Shown one piece after another: positions 1 through 9,310 of a stretch of 64,000 nt of DNA; the stretch's first letter is position 1, and every line of letters begins with the position of its first letter. Source of the stretch: Asticcacaulis sp. YBE204. GTDB lineage: Bacteria > Pseudomonadota > Alphaproteobacteria > Caulobacterales > Caulobacteraceae. The stretch is taken from positions 1-64,000 of the forward strand of contig NZ_AWGF01000004.1 in the NCBI RefSeq assembly GCF_000495855.1, given 5' to 3'. The position numbers and the translations under genes were made by a program. The notes under the pieces are model-generated. The model was given only the letters and a program-made list of their open reading frames with translations, was not told the origin of the DNA and searched no databases.

Positions 1-117
1 GCTGGTGGCTATGCCGGTTGGTCCCCACCCGATCCCATTCCGAACTCGGTCGTTAAGCCTGCCAGGGCCAATGGTACTTCGTCTTAAGGCGCGGGAGAGT
101 AGGTCGTCGCCAGGTCT
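1..117 (+). rRNA. rrf: 5S ribosomal RNA (possibly missing a base or two at the 5' end)
   Basis: The sequence has the conserved 5S interior (CCGAACTCGG near 40-49, GGGAGAGTAGG near 93-103). Its ends GCTGGTGGC and GTCGCCAGGT pair to form the terminal stem. The window starts at or within a base or two of the 5' end, so the 23S and 16S genes would lie to the left. An intrinsic terminator and an initiator tRNA follow, the usual tail of an alphaproteobacterial rRNA operon. Confidence 0.93.
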
Positions 118-157
118 ATCAAACACAAGCTCATAACCCTTCAATACACACCCCATC

Positions 158-195
158 AAAGACCGCGCGGCACAAAAAGCTGCCGGTCTTTTTTA
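158..195 (+). terminator. Intrinsic terminator after 5S rRNA
   Basis: AAAGACCG...CGGCA pairs with TGCCGGTCTTT across a short A-rich loop, with a small bulge, and is followed by a T run. It lies about 40 bases after 5S, so it would end the rRNA transcript before the tRNA or attenuate it. Confidence 0.7.
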
Positions 196-337
196 ATATC
201 TGATCAGCTTTCTGCGAAATCAGATCAATATCAGGCCTGAGCAAAAACAACGCTTTTTGCGTATAGCCTGTCCGTATAGATACCCGTCAAAGGACCCCAG
301 GGCGCAAGCCCGAGAATACTTTTACGGGATTAGGTGT

Positions 338-414
<77 letters not shown>

Positions 415-431
415 TTATCTTATTTAAAACA

Positions 432-464
432 ACCCGTCAGTCTCGTAGCTGGCGGGTGTTTTTG
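432..464 (+). terminator. Intrinsic terminator after tRNA-fMet
   Basis: ACCCGTCAG (432-440) pairs along its full length with CTGGCGGGT (449-457), using one G-U pair, over an 8-base loop. GTTTTTG follows. It should end the rrn-tRNA transcript. From here to 591 I see only an AT-richer stretch that probably holds the promoter of the dsbD-like gene. Confidence 0.85.
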
Positions 465-591
465 TATATGGCGTTCAGAAAACCTTTCTCCCGAAGAATT
501 GATCCTACGCAATCGATTGAATTGAGGCTCCGATCAGATTCCCTGAACGGAACGCTATGCGCCATGCGTATATGCCGCATCGGAGACAAGC

Positions 592-2604
592 ATGCGGCGT
601 TTGGTGATCTTCCTGCTGACGGTTTGGGCCGTCGTATGTCCGCTAAAAGCCCAGGCGGCGGCGAAGGCTGAGCTTGGCCATACCCGTGCGTCGTTGGGAT
701 CTCAATTCGATCGTGTCGATGGGCAGAGCGCCTTCTGGGTGCTGTTCCAGCTCGATATCGACACGGGTTGGCATACCTACTGGATCAATCCGGGCGATTC
801 CGGTCTGGCACCGACTCTGGACTGGACCTTGCCGCAGGGCTTTACCGCGTCCGACGTTGTCTGGCAGCCGCCGGAGCGCCAGCCGTTCGGGCCCTTGCTG
901 AACTATGGCTATAGCGGGGCAGCCTATCATCTGGTCAGGATCACGCCGCCGCCGGGGTTCAAGGGGGCGCAGGTGCCCCTCAAACTCGCCGCCAGTTGGC
1001 TGGTCTGTGCCGAAGAGTGCGTGCCGGAAGAGACGGTGCTGGACCTGACGCTCGGCGTTGGGGCGAACCAGCCGTCGGCACGGGCGGGCGACATCGAGCG
1101 GCTGATCCGCAGCGCGACCTTGACCGTCCTGCCGGCGGGAAAGATCACCCATGACGAGACGCAGATCCGTCTCGATGTTCCTTATTCCGGCACGGTGCGG
1201 GAGGCCTATTTCTTTCCCGACACGACGGGCGTCATCGAACCCGCGGCGCCGCAAAGTGCGATCGTGGCCGATGGCAGCCTGACCGTCACGATGAAGCGCG
1301 GAATCGTCGATGTGCCTGCGGTCATGAACGGCCTGCTCGAAGTCCACGACGGCAGCGTCACCTATTACGCCGTCGGGCAAGCTCCGGCGGCCTTGAGCGG
1401 CGTCATGCCGCCGACGGCATCGTCCGTGCCGGTGCTCACCCTGGCGCTTGGCGTGCTGGCGGCCTTTGCGGGTGGGATTATTCTGAACGCCATGCCGTGC
1501 GTGTTCCCGGTCCTGTCGCTGAAAGCACTGGCGATCAGCCGCGCCGGGACCGATCGCGCCCGTATCCGTACCGATGCCCTGGCCTATACGGCGGGTGTGG
1601 TGGTCAGCTTCTTGATCGTCGGGGCGGTGTTGTTGTTGATCAAGGCCGGAGGCGCGGCGGTCGGCTGGGGGTATCAGATGCAGTCGCCGCTGTTCGTCGG
1701 TGCGTTGATCTATTTGATGTTTCTGGTCGCGCTGAACCTGTCGGGCGTCTTCGATATTACGCTCAGCTTCGGCGGCGGGCAGTCCGTCGCCGGGCGGCAC
1801 GACTGGCTGGGCAGCTTCGCGACCGGCGCGTTGGCGACACTGGTGGCGACGCCATGCACCGCGCCGTTCATGGCCGGGGCTTTGGGGGCGGCCCTGACGC
1901 TGCCCGCCCTTGGTGCGCTGTTGATTTTCCTGTGTCTGGGGCTCGGCATGGCGTTCCCGTTCCTGCTGTTGTCGTGGTTCCCGTCGCTGCTGCGCTGGAT
2001 GCCGAAGCCCGGCGCGTGGATGGAGACCTTCCGTCAGGCTCTGGCCTTTCCGGTTTATCTCACCCTCGTCTGGCTCATCTGGGTGGTGGCGCAGCAATCG
2101 GGCGCCGATGGCGTGGCGGTTATCCTCGCCGGTTTGGTCGTCATCGCTTTCGCGGTCTGGCTGCTGCAACGGGCGACGGTGCGGCTGTGGCGGGTGGCAA
2201 TCGGCGTCGCGGCGGCGCTGATCATCGGCGTGTCCCTGCTGAACCTGTCGCCGAAAACTCCCGTGACGAGTACGGCTTTCGACCCGGCACGGATCGAACA
2301 GGCGCGCACTTCTGGCAAGCCGGTCTTCGTCTATGCGACGGCGGCGTGGTGCATCTCGTGCAAGGTCAATGAAAAGGTGGCGCTGGATACACCTGAGGTC
2401 AAAAACGCGTTCACAGCGCGTGGTATCACGGTCATTGCGGCGGACTGGACCAATGCCGATCCGGCGATCACACGGTGGCTGTCCGGGTTCGGGCGGTCGG
2501 GCGTGCCGCTTTACGTTTACTACCCTGCGTCGGGCGATCCGGTCGTCCTGCCGCAGGTCCTTACCCCGCAACTGATTATCGAAAAAACAGGAGGCGTATC
2601 ATGA
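592..2604 (+). CDS. DsbD/ScsB-like thiol:disulfide reductase with thioredoxin domain
   Basis: This inner-membrane protein should carry electrons from cytoplasmic thioredoxin to periplasmic thiol proteins. A signal peptide covers about residues 1-23. A periplasmic N-terminal domain follows with paired Cys139 and Cys143 (VCAEEC). A DsbD-type membrane core spans about 278-555, with one Cys in each symmetric half: C303 (AMPCVFP) and C422 (ATPCTAP). A C-terminal thioredoxin-like domain carries CISC (C587, C590). All cysteines of the three-domain relay are present. The length of 670 residues suits the ScsB branch, whose N-terminal domain is larger than that of E. coli DsbD. The ATG is preceded by GGAG 8 bases upstream. 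It overlaps the next gene, a redoxin and likely redox partner, so the two are probably one operon. Confidence 0.9.
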   Translation: MRRLVIFLLTVWAVVCPLKAQAAAKAELGHTRASLGSQFDRVDGQSAFWVLFQLDIDTGWHTYWINPGDSGLAPTLDWTLPQGFTASDVVWQPPERQPFGPLLNYGYSGAAYHLVRITPPPGFKGAQVPLKLAASWLVCAEECVPEETVLDLTLGVGANQPSARAGDIERLIRSATLTVLPAGKITHDETQIRLDVPYSGTVREAYFFPDTTGVIEPAAPQSAIVADGSLTVTMKRGIVDVPAVMNGLLEVHDGSVTYYAVGQAPAALSGVMPPTASSVPVLTLALGVLAAFAGGIILNAMPCVFPVLSLKALAISRAGTDRARIRTDALAYTAGVVVSFLIVGAVLLLIKAGGAAVGWGYQMQSPLFVGALIYLMFLVALNLSGVFDITLSFGGGQSVAGRHDWLGSFATGALATLVATPCTAPFMAGALGAALTLPALGALLIFLCLGLGMAFPFLLLSWFPSLLRWMPKPGAWMETFRQALAFPVYLTLVWLIWVVAQQSGADGVAVILAGLVVIAFAVWLLQRATVRLWRVAIGVAAALIIGVSLLNLSPKTPVTSTAFDPARIEQARTSGKPVFVYATAAWCISCKVNEKVALDTPEVKNAFTARGITVIAADWTNADPAITRWLSGFGRSGVPLYVYYPASGDPVVLPQVLTPQLIIEKTGGVS

Positions 2605-3206
2605 TGAAAGCATTCGTACTGGCGCTCGGCGCTGCGGCTCTGCTGACCACCCCGGTTCTGGCGGCCAAGCCCGGCACCGCCGCACCCGATTTCACGGTCA
2701 AGGACGTCAACGGCAAGGACGTCAAGTTGTCGAGTTTCAAGGGCAAGACGGTCGTCCTCGACTGGGCCAACTACCAGTGCCCGTTCGACAAGATGCACTA
2801 CGAGAGCGGCAATATCCCCGCACTTCAGGCGAAGTACAAGGCCAGGGGCGTGGTGTGGCTGACGGTGCAGTCCTCGGCCCCCGGCAAGCAGGGCTATCAC
2901 GCGCCCGAAGACATGAAGAAGGAAAACGTCCGCGTGAAGAATGCGGCGAGTTTCGTCCTGACCGACTATGACGGCAAGGTGGCGCGCCTCTATGAGGCCA
3001 AGACGACGCCGCAGATCTACGTCATCGATAAGACCGGTGTGGTGAAATATAACGGCGCCATCGACTCGATCCCGTCGAACAAGGCCGACAGCCTGCCCAA
3101 AGCCACGCCTTTGGCGGCCAATGCCATCGACGCCGTGCTGGCGGGCAAGGCGCCAACCCCGGCCGCTACCCCGCCCTATGGCTGCTCGATCAAGTTCGCG
3201 GACTAA
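2601..3206 (+). CDS. Secreted redoxin-family protein
   Basis: This 201-residue exported protein has a signal peptide (about 1-22, ending VLAA) and a peroxiredoxin/thioredoxin fold. The consensus APDFTVKDVNG...FKGKTVVLDW leads into NYQCPF, with the nucleophilic Cys at about 60. There is no CXXC. The only other cysteine is near the C-terminus (YGCSIKF), so it looks like a one-Cys or atypical two-Cys redoxin rather than a classical thioredoxin. The start is ATG 2601, overlapping the upstream TGA (ATGA) with AGGAGG just before it. The overlap with the DsbD-like gene suggests that this protein receives its electrons; that is inference. Function could be peroxide reduction or thiol repair in the periplasm. 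Confidence 0.85.
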   Translation: MMKAFVLALGAAALLTTPVLAAKPGTAAPDFTVKDVNGKDVKLSSFKGKTVVLDWANYQCPFDKMHYESGNIPALQAKYKARGVVWLTVQSSAPGKQGYHAPEDMKKENVRVKNAASFVLTDYDGKVARLYEAKTTPQIYVIDKTGVVKYNGAIDSIPSNKADSLPKATPLAANAIDAVLAGKAPTPAATPPYGCSIKFAD

Positions 3207-3303
3207 CCGCAGGAAATGCAATTTTTCCTAGAATTAACCCTTCGGTTTAAGTTTAAATTGAGAGGTTTCCGGCTACCGTAACGCCACCAAAACAGGGGGC
3301 GTT

Positions 3304-3990
3304 ATGGATAGCCGGTTTCTTATGATAGTCGGGGGTGTTTTTGCTGCCATCTTTCTGGCGGTGCTGTTCGTGCCGTTCGACAGCCTGTTGCGGCCGCAGC
3401 CGGCGGTGGCCGAATTCAGCGAACTCACCCCGCGCATCGATGCGAAATTCGAGCGCGTCAAGGTAACCGGGAACGAGGCCGACCCGGAATCGGCGGCGGG
3501 TAAGAAAGCGCGCGCGGAACAGTTGGCCGGTCAGACCCATAACGAGATCAATCAGGCCCTGGTCGTTGCAAAAATAAAAGGCGAGAAGATATCCGAGGCC
3601 GACCTCGTCGCGGGGCAGAACGACGCGCCGAAGCCAGACGGTTATGCGCATCATGCCACGGTGGAGCGCCTGACGGTGAAGCTGCCGGAATCGGACGGGC
3701 AAGACGTCAGCGGCATGAAAATGGCCTGTTTCAGCGTGCGGGAAAACGGCTATACCCTCCATCAGGCGGCCCTCTATACCGAGGACCGGTTCGTGCAGTT
3801 ACCGCTCAGCCTGACGAGCTGGGTGACCAGCGGCTGCGCTGCGGCGGTGGCGGCGCAACGTCATCAGGTCAGCTATGTGCAGATGCTGGCAACCACACGC
3901 TCGCTGATCCCTATGAAACCTGAATTCGAAGAACAGCGGCGCATTCTGGCGCGCATGGTTGCCGCAACGAATGCCGCCGAGCGACCGTAA
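3304..3990 (+). CDS. Membrane-anchored protein of unknown function, paralogue 1 of 3
   Basis: I do not recognise a family. The protein has 228 residues, one N-terminal hydrophobic segment (about 5-24) and a soluble part likely facing the periplasm. The C-terminal half carries ACFS, then about 30 residues later TSWVTSGCAAAV. The same two-cysteine pattern with W just before the second Cys occurs in the next two genes, so the three look like diverged tandem copies. The stop overlaps the next ATG by one base (TAATG), implying translational coupling. The spaced cysteines could form a disulfide, fitting the adjacent periplasmic redox genes, but this is speculative. Confidence 0.75.
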   Translation: MDSRFLMIVGGVFAAIFLAVLFVPFDSLLRPQPAVAEFSELTPRIDAKFERVKVTGNEADPESAAGKKARAEQLAGQTHNEINQALVVAKIKGEKISEADLVAGQNDAPKPDGYAHHATVERLTVKLPESDGQDVSGMKMACFSVRENGYTLHQAALYTEDRFVQLPLSLTSWVTSGCAAAVAAQRHQVSYVQMLATTRSLIPMKPEFEEQRRILARMVAATNAAERP

Positions 3991-4637
3991 TGGACCGCCT
4001 GACCCTGATTATCGCCGGGGGTGTCGGCGTGGCATTGTTCGGGGCGGTACTGGTGTTTCCGGAGGTGAAGATATCCCCGCGCGTCAAGACCGATGCCGAG
4101 ATCGCGCTGGCCGAGGGGCGGCTCAGCAAGGACGATGCCCGCGCCGTGCAGACCCTGCGCGAGGCCCATATTTTCGTGACGCTGGCGCAACTGGAGGCCG
4201 CTAAAACCGACGCCGCCGGCAATGGCGCCGAGGCGCGCTACGCCGCGATCGCGCCTCAGGGCTACGAGGCGGTCAATCCGCGCGACGACGATCGCAAGCC
4301 GCACAAGGCCCTGTGCTACAGTCTGAAGACCGATCGGTTCCGCAGCCACGATATCGTCTATTATAACGACGATCATTTCTATCAGATGCAGAACGTGCCG
4401 CTGGCCAACTGGATCCGCAGCGGGTGCGCCGAAGCGGTCGCTGCCAGCCGCGACACCTCCAGCCGCCTGACCTATATGCGGCGCATCGGGAAACTGGTGC
4501 CGTCCACCGAAAGCTATCGCTGGGTGCGGGCGTCGATCGACGGCAACGCCTATATGATATGCCAGCAAGCGCCGGGGTTCCGCAATCTTCCCGTCCGGCA
4601 GCAAATGGCGCAATGCCCGACACCCCGAAGTTCATGA
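3990..4637 (+). CDS. Membrane-anchored protein of unknown function, paralogue 2 of 3
   Basis: The protein has 215 residues with an N-terminal hydrophobic segment (LTLIIAGGVGVALFGAVLVF, about 4-23). Like the gene before it, it carries a two-cysteine module: ALCYS followed by LANWIRSGCAEAV about 40 residues on. In addition it has a C-terminal extension with two further Cys residues. Start and stop both overlap the neighbouring genes (1 and 4 bases), so the three-gene array should be translated as one unit. No known domain is visible, and the role is unknown. Confidence 0.75.
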   Translation: MDRLTLIIAGGVGVALFGAVLVFPEVKISPRVKTDAEIALAEGRLSKDDARAVQTLREAHIFVTLAQLEAAKTDAAGNGAEARYAAIAPQGYEAVNPRDDDRKPHKALCYSLKTDRFRSHDIVYYNDDHFYQMQNVPLANWIRSGCAEAVAASRDTSSRLTYMRRIGKLVPSTESYRWVRASIDGNAYMICQQAPGFRNLPVRQQMAQCPTPRSS

Positions 4638-5062
4638 TCATGCGTCGGACAGGGCTTTTGGCGGTGTGCGCGCTTTTCGGACTAAGCGGTTGCGACCTGC
4701 GCTCGTCGCAGGAAAAAGCGGCGGCGTTCGAGCGCGGCGACGATGCGCCGCTGCGTGAGGGCTATTACGCCTATGTGCGCTTCGATGCCGACAGCGGGCC
4801 GTTCGGAGACCGCAACCTGCCGCCGGTTTATCTCGACCGGGCCGACCGGCAAGTCGCCTGTTTTTCCGGTCGCGTGAAGGGCGAGACCCGGCACGTTGTC
4901 ATCACCGTCACCAAAGGCGTGGCCGAGGTACACGACCCGGAGACGCTTTATGGCTGGCAGTCGCGCCAGTGCGGCGAAGCCCTGCTGTTCGGGCATCAGG
5001 TTTTGACCGCGGAGGAATATCTGACGACACGGCAGGCCCTGCTGGCGGCCTATGGCCGATGA
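4634..5062 (+). CDS. Putative lipoprotein, paralogue 3 of 3
   Basis: A 142-residue protein with a lipoprotein signal: MIMRRTG, a hydrophobic stretch, then a lipobox LSGC (Cys about residue 18). The mature part repeats the paralogue pattern VACFS ... WQSRQCGEAL. I chose ATG 4634 because it overlaps the upstream TGA (ATGA). ATG 4640 or 4613 would also give the lipobox. The 3' end overlaps the convergent SelW-like gene by 13 bases. Unlike its two siblings it should be lipid-anchored. Confidence 0.75.
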   Translation: MIMRRTGLLAVCALFGLSGCDLRSSQEKAAAFERGDDAPLREGYYAYVRFDADSGPFGDRNLPPVYLDRADRQVACFSGRVKGETRHVVITVTKGVAEVHDPETLYGWQSRQCGEALLFGHQVLTAEEYLTTRQALLAAYGR

Positions 5063-5334
5063 TCGCGATCGACATGGCCGAGGTCGCGGTCCGGGGCGAT
5101 AACGTCGCGGACGCGCTGTTTGAGGTCTTTCGGGCCGGGAAAGCCGCCGTCGCGCACGCGCTCCCAGATCAGGGTCTCATCGACATGGATTTCGAACCGA
5201 CCTCCGGTCGCCGGGACCAGGGCGACTTCGCCGAGGTCGGTGCCGAAGGTAGAGAGCAGTTCCTGCGCCATCCACGCCGCGCGCAACAGCCACTGGCATT
5301 GCGTGCAATACAGAATGGTGACGCGCGGTGTCAT
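5050..5334 (-). CDS. SelT/SelW/SelH-type (Rdx family) protein
   Basis: This 94-residue thioredoxin-like protein carries CTQC at residues 10-13 (LYCTQCQW), followed by the family's AQELLSTFG...VALVPATGGRFEI and the FPGPKDLKQRVRD ending. This matches bacterial selenoprotein-W homologues that use Cys in place of Sec (CXXC). Such proteins are proposed redox carriers of unknown substrate. Its start overlaps the stop of the FMN reductase gene by 4 bases, so the two form one minus-strand operon, a pairing consistent with flavin or thiol redox chemistry. Confidence 0.85.
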   Translation of the reverse strand: MTPRVTILYCTQCQWLLRAAWMAQELLSTFGTDLGEVALVPATGGRFEIHVDETLIWERVRDGGFPGPKDLKQRVRDVIAPDRDLGHVDRDHRP

Positions 5335-5882
5335 AGCTTGCCGCTGTTGAGATCGACCCAGCGGGCGAAGTTCTCGATAAAGCCGCCGAGGAACTTCTGC
5401 GTGCCTTCGCTGGCAAACGTCCCGTCCTCGGTCAGCAGGTCCGGCGTGAAGGTCATATAGACTTCCGGGCCACCCATGACGATGGTCTCCGAGATGACCA
5501 GCGTGCTACGCAGTTGCGACTGCGACACCGCGGTACCCTGACGGCCGGGCGACGCGCCGGTGATCGCCACGGGCTTGCCCTTCCACGAATTGTGCCCGAA
5601 GGGACGCGACGCCCAGTCGACCGCGTTCTTCGTGCACGGCGGCACCGAGCGGTTATATTCCGGCGTCACGATCAGCACGCCGTCGGCGGCTTCGATATCG
5701 GCCTTGAGTTGCACGACCTTTTCAGGCGGGTTTTCCCACAGGTCTTCGTTATACAGCGGCAGATCGACGTCGAGATAATGGAAATCGAGCTTGCCCGCCG
5801 CCAGCTTTTCCAGCGCGTAGGCGTACTTCTTGTTGATCGAGTCGCGGCGCAAACTGCCGATCAGGACCGCTATCTTGGGCAT
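5331..5882 (-). CDS. NADPH-dependent FMN reductase (ChrR/YieF type)
   Basis: Flavodoxin-like NAD(P)H:quinone/FMN reductase of 183 residues. The N-terminus KIAVLIGSLRRDSINKKYA is the FMN phosphate-binding loop. LIVTPEYNRSVPP is the second flavin-contact motif (TPEYN), and NSWKGKPVAITGASPGRQG follows. I chose ATG 5882 rather than an upstream in-frame ATG, because GGAG lies 8 bases before it and the flavin loop begins at once. It is upstream of and overlaps the SelW-like gene. The members of this family reduce quinones, chromate or free flavin; the physiological substrate cannot be told here. Confidence 0.9.
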   Translation of the reverse strand: MPKIAVLIGSLRRDSINKKYAYALEKLAAGKLDFHYLDVDLPLYNEDLWENPPEKVVQLKADIEAADGVLIVTPEYNRSVPPCTKNAVDWASRPFGHNSWKGKPVAITGASPGRQGTAVSQSQLRSTLVISETIVMGGPEVYMTFTPDLLTEDGTFASEGTQKFLGGFIENFARWVDLNSGKL

Positions 5883-5998
5883 GGGGAGTCTCCAGATTAT
5901 ACCGGACGCACCCTGCAACGGGTGGCATCAACGGGCAATGTTTTTCCGTATGGCCGGTTTAGAATTCCGGGAGTAGGCTAACCAAAAAGGGAGGCTCA

Positions 5999-7483
5999 AT
6001 GTCCTATATCCTCGCGCTCGATCAGGGCACCACGTCCAGCCGCGCCATCGTCTTCGACGCGAAAGGCCGGATCAAGAAGATCGCGCAAAAAGAGTTCAGG
6101 CAGATATTTCCGCAACCCGGCTGGGTCGAGCACGAGGCGCGCGATATCTGGAGCACGCAGGTCGGCGTGGCGCAGGAAGCCATTACAGGGGCAGGGCTGC
6201 GGGCGTCTGACATCGCCGCCATCGGCATCACCAATCAGCGCGAAACGACCGTCATCTGGGACCGCGCGACGGGTCAGCCGATCCACAACGCCATCGTCTG
6301 GCAGGACCGGCGCACAGCGGGGATCTGCGACGCTTTGCGCGCGGCGGGGCACGAAGCGGTGTTTCAGCAAAAGACCGGCCTGTTGCTCGACGCCTATTTC
6401 AGCGGCACCAAGATCAAGTGGCTGCTCGACAACGTGGATGGTGCGCGGGCCAAGGCGGAACGTGGAGAGCTGGCGTTCGGGACCATCGATAGCTGGCTAG
6501 TGTGGAACCTGACCGGCGGCGACCTGCACATCACCGACGCGTCGAACGCCAGCCGGACCCTGTTTTACAATCTGCACACCGGCGACTGGGACGACGAACT
6601 GCTCGGCCTGCTCGAAATTCCGCGCAGCCTGCTGCCGGAGGTGCGCTCGAACAGCGAGGTCTATGGCACCACCGCCGAGGGTCTGTTCGGGGCGCGCATC
6701 CCCATCGCCGGGATGGCGGGTGATCAGCAGGCGGCGACCTTCGGGCAGGTCTGTCATGAGCGCGGTATGGCCAAGAACACCTATGGCACCGGCTGTTTCA
6801 TGCTGATGAATACGGGCGGCGACCTCATGCCGAGCGCTAATAAGCTGCTGACCACCTTGGCATGGCAGCGCGATACCGCGACCTATGCGTTAGAGGGTTC
6901 CGTCTTCGTCGCGGGGGCCTTGGTGCAATGGTTGCGCGACGGATTGGGCATTATCCGGTCGAGTAGTGAGATCGAAGCCCTGGCGGCGACGGTGCCGGAT
7001 ACCGATGGCGTCTGTCTGGTCCCGGCCTTTGTGGGGCTGGGGGCGCCGCACTGGGACGCCTATGCGCGGGGGACGCTGATCGGCTTGACGCGCGGCACAA
7101 CCAAGGCGCACATCGCCCGCGCGGCCTTGGAAGCTATAGCGTTTCAGAGCGCCGATGTCTTGGAGGCCATGCAGCGCGATGGCGGCGATTTGAAGGAACT
7201 GCGCGTGGACGGAGGGGCCTCGGCCAATAATCTAATGATGCAGTTTCAGGCCGACATTCTGGGCGTGCCGGTCGTGCGCCCGACCGTGACAGAGACCACG
7301 GCCTTGGGCGCGGCGTATCTGGCCGGACTGGCGGTCGGCTATTGGGCCGATACGGAGGAATTGCGCGCCCTGTGGCAGGTCGATCGGGTGTTCGAACCGG
7401 CCATGAGCGACGACGAACGGGCAGGGCGTCTGGCGACGTGGCGCAAGGCCGTCGAGCGCAGCAAAGGGTGGGTGGATGCCTGA
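5999..7483 (+). CDS. glpK: Glycerol kinase
   Basis: ATP-dependent phosphorylation of glycerol to sn-glycerol 3-phosphate in the cytoplasm. The protein is 494 residues, the normal FGGY-kinase length. [14 protein letters not shown] is at the N-terminus (phosphate-1 loop), then [28 protein letters not shown], the central [11 protein letters not shown] and C-terminal [12 protein letters not shown] strong GGGAGG site precedes the ATG. It overlaps glpD by 8 bases, so both steps of glycerol entry into glycolysis are co-translated. No glycerol facilitator or GlpR is present in this stretch. Confidence 0.97.
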   Translation: MSYILALDQGTTSSRAIVFDAKGRIKKIAQKEFRQIFPQPGWVEHEARDIWSTQVGVAQEAITGAGLRASDIAAIGITNQRETTVIWDRATGQPIHNAIVWQDRRTAGICDALRAAGHEAVFQQKTGLLLDAYFSGTKIKWLLDNVDGARAKAERGELAFGTIDSWLVWNLTGGDLHITDASNASRTLFYNLHTGDWDDELLGLLEIPRSLLPEVRSNSEVYGTTAEGLFGARIPIAGMAGDQQAATFGQVCHERGMAKNTYGTGCFMLMNTGGDLMPSANKLLTTLAWQRDTATYALEGSVFVAGALVQWLRDGLGIIRSSSEIEALAATVPDTDGVCLVPAFVGLGAPHWDAYARGTLIGLTRGTTKAHIARAALEAIAFQSADVLEAMQRDGGDLKELRVDGGASANNLMMQFQADILGVPVVRPTVTETTALGAAYLAGLAVGYWADTEELRALWQVDRVFEPAMSDDERAGRLATWRKAVERSKGWVDA

Positions 7484-8957
7484 CCCACGCCTTGCCACCG
7501 TCGCCGCCGCGACCGCCGACGTTCATTGGGACGTGATCGTCATCGGCGGTGGCGCGTCGGGCCTCGGCACGGCGGTCGAAGCCCGGACGCGCGGCTACAA
7601 AACCCTGCTGCTGGAGGCGCACGACTACGCCAAGGGCACATCGAGCCGCTCGACCAAGCTGATCCACGGCGGGGTGCGTTATCTGGCGCAGGGCAATATC
7701 CCGCTGGTGCGCGAGTCCCTGCACGAGCGGGGGATTCTGAAACGCAATGCCCCGCATCTGGTCCACGATCTGGGCTTCGTCATCGCCGCTTATCAGGGCT
7801 GGCGGCTGCCGTTCTATGGCGCGGGATTGAAGCTCTATGACGCGCTGGCCGGGCGGCTAAACCTGCGTCCCAGCCGCTTCCTGAGCCGCAGAGCCGTGCT
7901 GGCCGACATGCCGACGCTGAAGCGCGCCGGGCTGGTCGGCGGCGTCCTCTATTTCGACGGGCAGTTCGATGACGCGCGATTGGCGGTGTCGCTGCTGCGG
8001 ACCTTCGAGACGCACGGCGGCGTGGCGCTCAATGCCGCGCCGGTGACGGGCCTCGTCAAGACCGGCGGCAAGGTCAGGGGCGTCACGTTCAGCGACGCCG
8101 AGACCGGGGCCGCTTACACCGCGCGGGGCAAGGTGGTGATCAATGCGACCGGCGTTTTTGCCGACGGCGTGCGGCGGATGGACGAGGCGGGGGCGGCACC
8201 GATGCTGTCGCCCAGTCAGGGCGTCCATATCGTCGTGGACGAACGGTTTCTGCCCAACGGGTTTGCGTTAATGGTGCCGAAAACCTCCGACGGGCGGGTG
8301 CTGTTCGCTGTGCCGTGGCATGGCAAGACCCTGATCGGGACGACCGATACGCCGGTGCCGGAAGCCGCTCTGGAGCCGCGCGCGCTGGATGCCGAGGTCG
8401 AGTTTATCCTGCGGACGGCGGCGGATTATTTCGCGGTTGCGCCTACGCGAGCGGACATATTGAGCGTCTTTGCGGGGTTGCGTCCGCTGGTCAAGGGCGA
8501 CGGCACGGGCAAGGATCTGTCGCGCGAACACGCCCTGATCGTCTCGGACAGCGGACTTCTGACCTTGACCGGCGGCAAGTGGACGACCTATCGCCGCATG
8601 GGGCAGGACGCGGTCGATCGCGCGGTATCGGTGGCGGGTCTGGCGCCGCAAGCGAGCGTGACCGAAACCTTGCCGCTGAACACTGGCGATGTTCTGGAGG
8701 GGAGTGAGACGCGACTGCATCCGGCGTTTTCTTATACCGAAGCCGAAGTGATCCGCGCCGTGCGTCATGAGCAGGCCCGCACGGTGGAGGATGTTCTCAG
8801 CCGCCGCTTACGCGCCCTGTTGCTCGATGCCAAAGCCAGCATGGACGCTGCACCGCGCGTAGCCGAACTGATGGCCGCCGAACTGGGCCGCGATGTGCAA
8901 TGGCAAGCCACGCAGGTCACCGCCTACCGCGAACTGGGGGCGAGGTATTTGGTTTGA
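7476..8957 (+). CDS. glpD: FAD-dependent glycerol-3-phosphate dehydrogenase
   Basis: This aerobic membrane-associated enzyme oxidises glycerol 3-phosphate to dihydroxyacetone phosphate and passes electrons to quinone. It has 493 residues with a Rossmann FAD motif ([17 protein letters not shown], about 21-37), then [17 protein letters not shown] (typical of GlpD), TLIGTTDTP and [16 protein letters not shown] near residue 370. It directly follows and overlaps glpK. The 3' end faces a small minus-strand gene 7 bases away. Confidence 0.97.
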   Translation: MPDPRLATVAAATADVHWDVIVIGGGASGLGTAVEARTRGYKTLLLEAHDYAKGTSSRSTKLIHGGVRYLAQGNIPLVRESLHERGILKRNAPHLVHDLGFVIAAYQGWRLPFYGAGLKLYDALAGRLNLRPSRFLSRRAVLADMPTLKRAGLVGGVLYFDGQFDDARLAVSLLRTFETHGGVALNAAPVTGLVKTGGKVRGVTFSDAETGAAYTARGKVVINATGVFADGVRRMDEAGAAPMLSPSQGVHIVVDERFLPNGFALMVPKTSDGRVLFAVPWHGKTLIGTTDTPVPEAALEPRALDAEVEFILRTAADYFAVAPTRADILSVFAGLRPLVKGDGTGKDLSREHALIVSDSGLLTLTGGKWTTYRRMGQDAVDRAVSVAGLAPQASVTETLPLNTGDVLEGSETRLHPAFSYTEAEVIRAVRHEQARTVEDVLSRRLRALLLDAKASMDAAPRVAELMAAELGRDVQWQATQVTAYRELGARYLV

Positions 8958-8963
8958 GAGCGT

Positions 8964-9203
8964 TTATTTTTCCGTGTTTCTAAGCTTGTAAACCAGCGAA
9001 AGAACGCGTTCTCGATCGAGGTCCGTAAGGGACTGCACTGTGTTGTACCGAAGCGTTATTCGTACAAACTCAATGCGGGCATTCTCCATTACGTCGTCGC
9101 GATAATGAGTGACGATCAGACCGTCCCATTGGTGCCTAACATCACGTCCGAACAGCCAATCTTCAAAAAAACTGGCCAGCGTTTGCCTATCGATAGAGTT
9201 CAT
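8964..9203 (-). CDS. Small protein of unknown function
   Basis: This 79-residue ORF begins MNSIDRQTLASFFEDWLFGR and has no recognised domain. AGG lies about 8 bases before its ATG. Base composition is visibly less GC-rich than the neighbouring glpD. It lies convergent to glpD with almost no gap, as a real gene often does, but its size and lack of homologues known to me keep the call modest. Confidence 0.5.
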   Translation of the reverse strand: MNSIDRQTLASFFEDWLFGRDVRHQWDGLIVTHYRDDVMENARIEFVRITLRYNTVQSLTDLDRERVLSLVYKLRNTEK

Positions 9204-9310
9204 GATTACCTGCGCCAGTGCTAGTCGAAGCGATATGTAGCCGCATGAAACCGCTTGTCAAAAGGGCATGAACAAAGGGATGGCCGTTTTGCGCATGATA
9301 TGGTGTTACA

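Noticed and set aside
257-281. TTGCGT and TATAGA ahead of tRNA-fMet, considered as a promoter
   Set aside because: The spacer is only 12 bases, far below the usual 16-18.
643-2571. A 642-codon minus-strand frame opposite the DsbD-like gene
   Set aside because: Same artefact: Arg/His/Gln-rich, no domain. The plus-strand gene has all redox motifs.
3230-3260. TTAA...TTAA motifs ahead of the three-paralogue array, considered as a CtrA box
   Set aside because: The spacing between the half-sites is 9, not the required 7.
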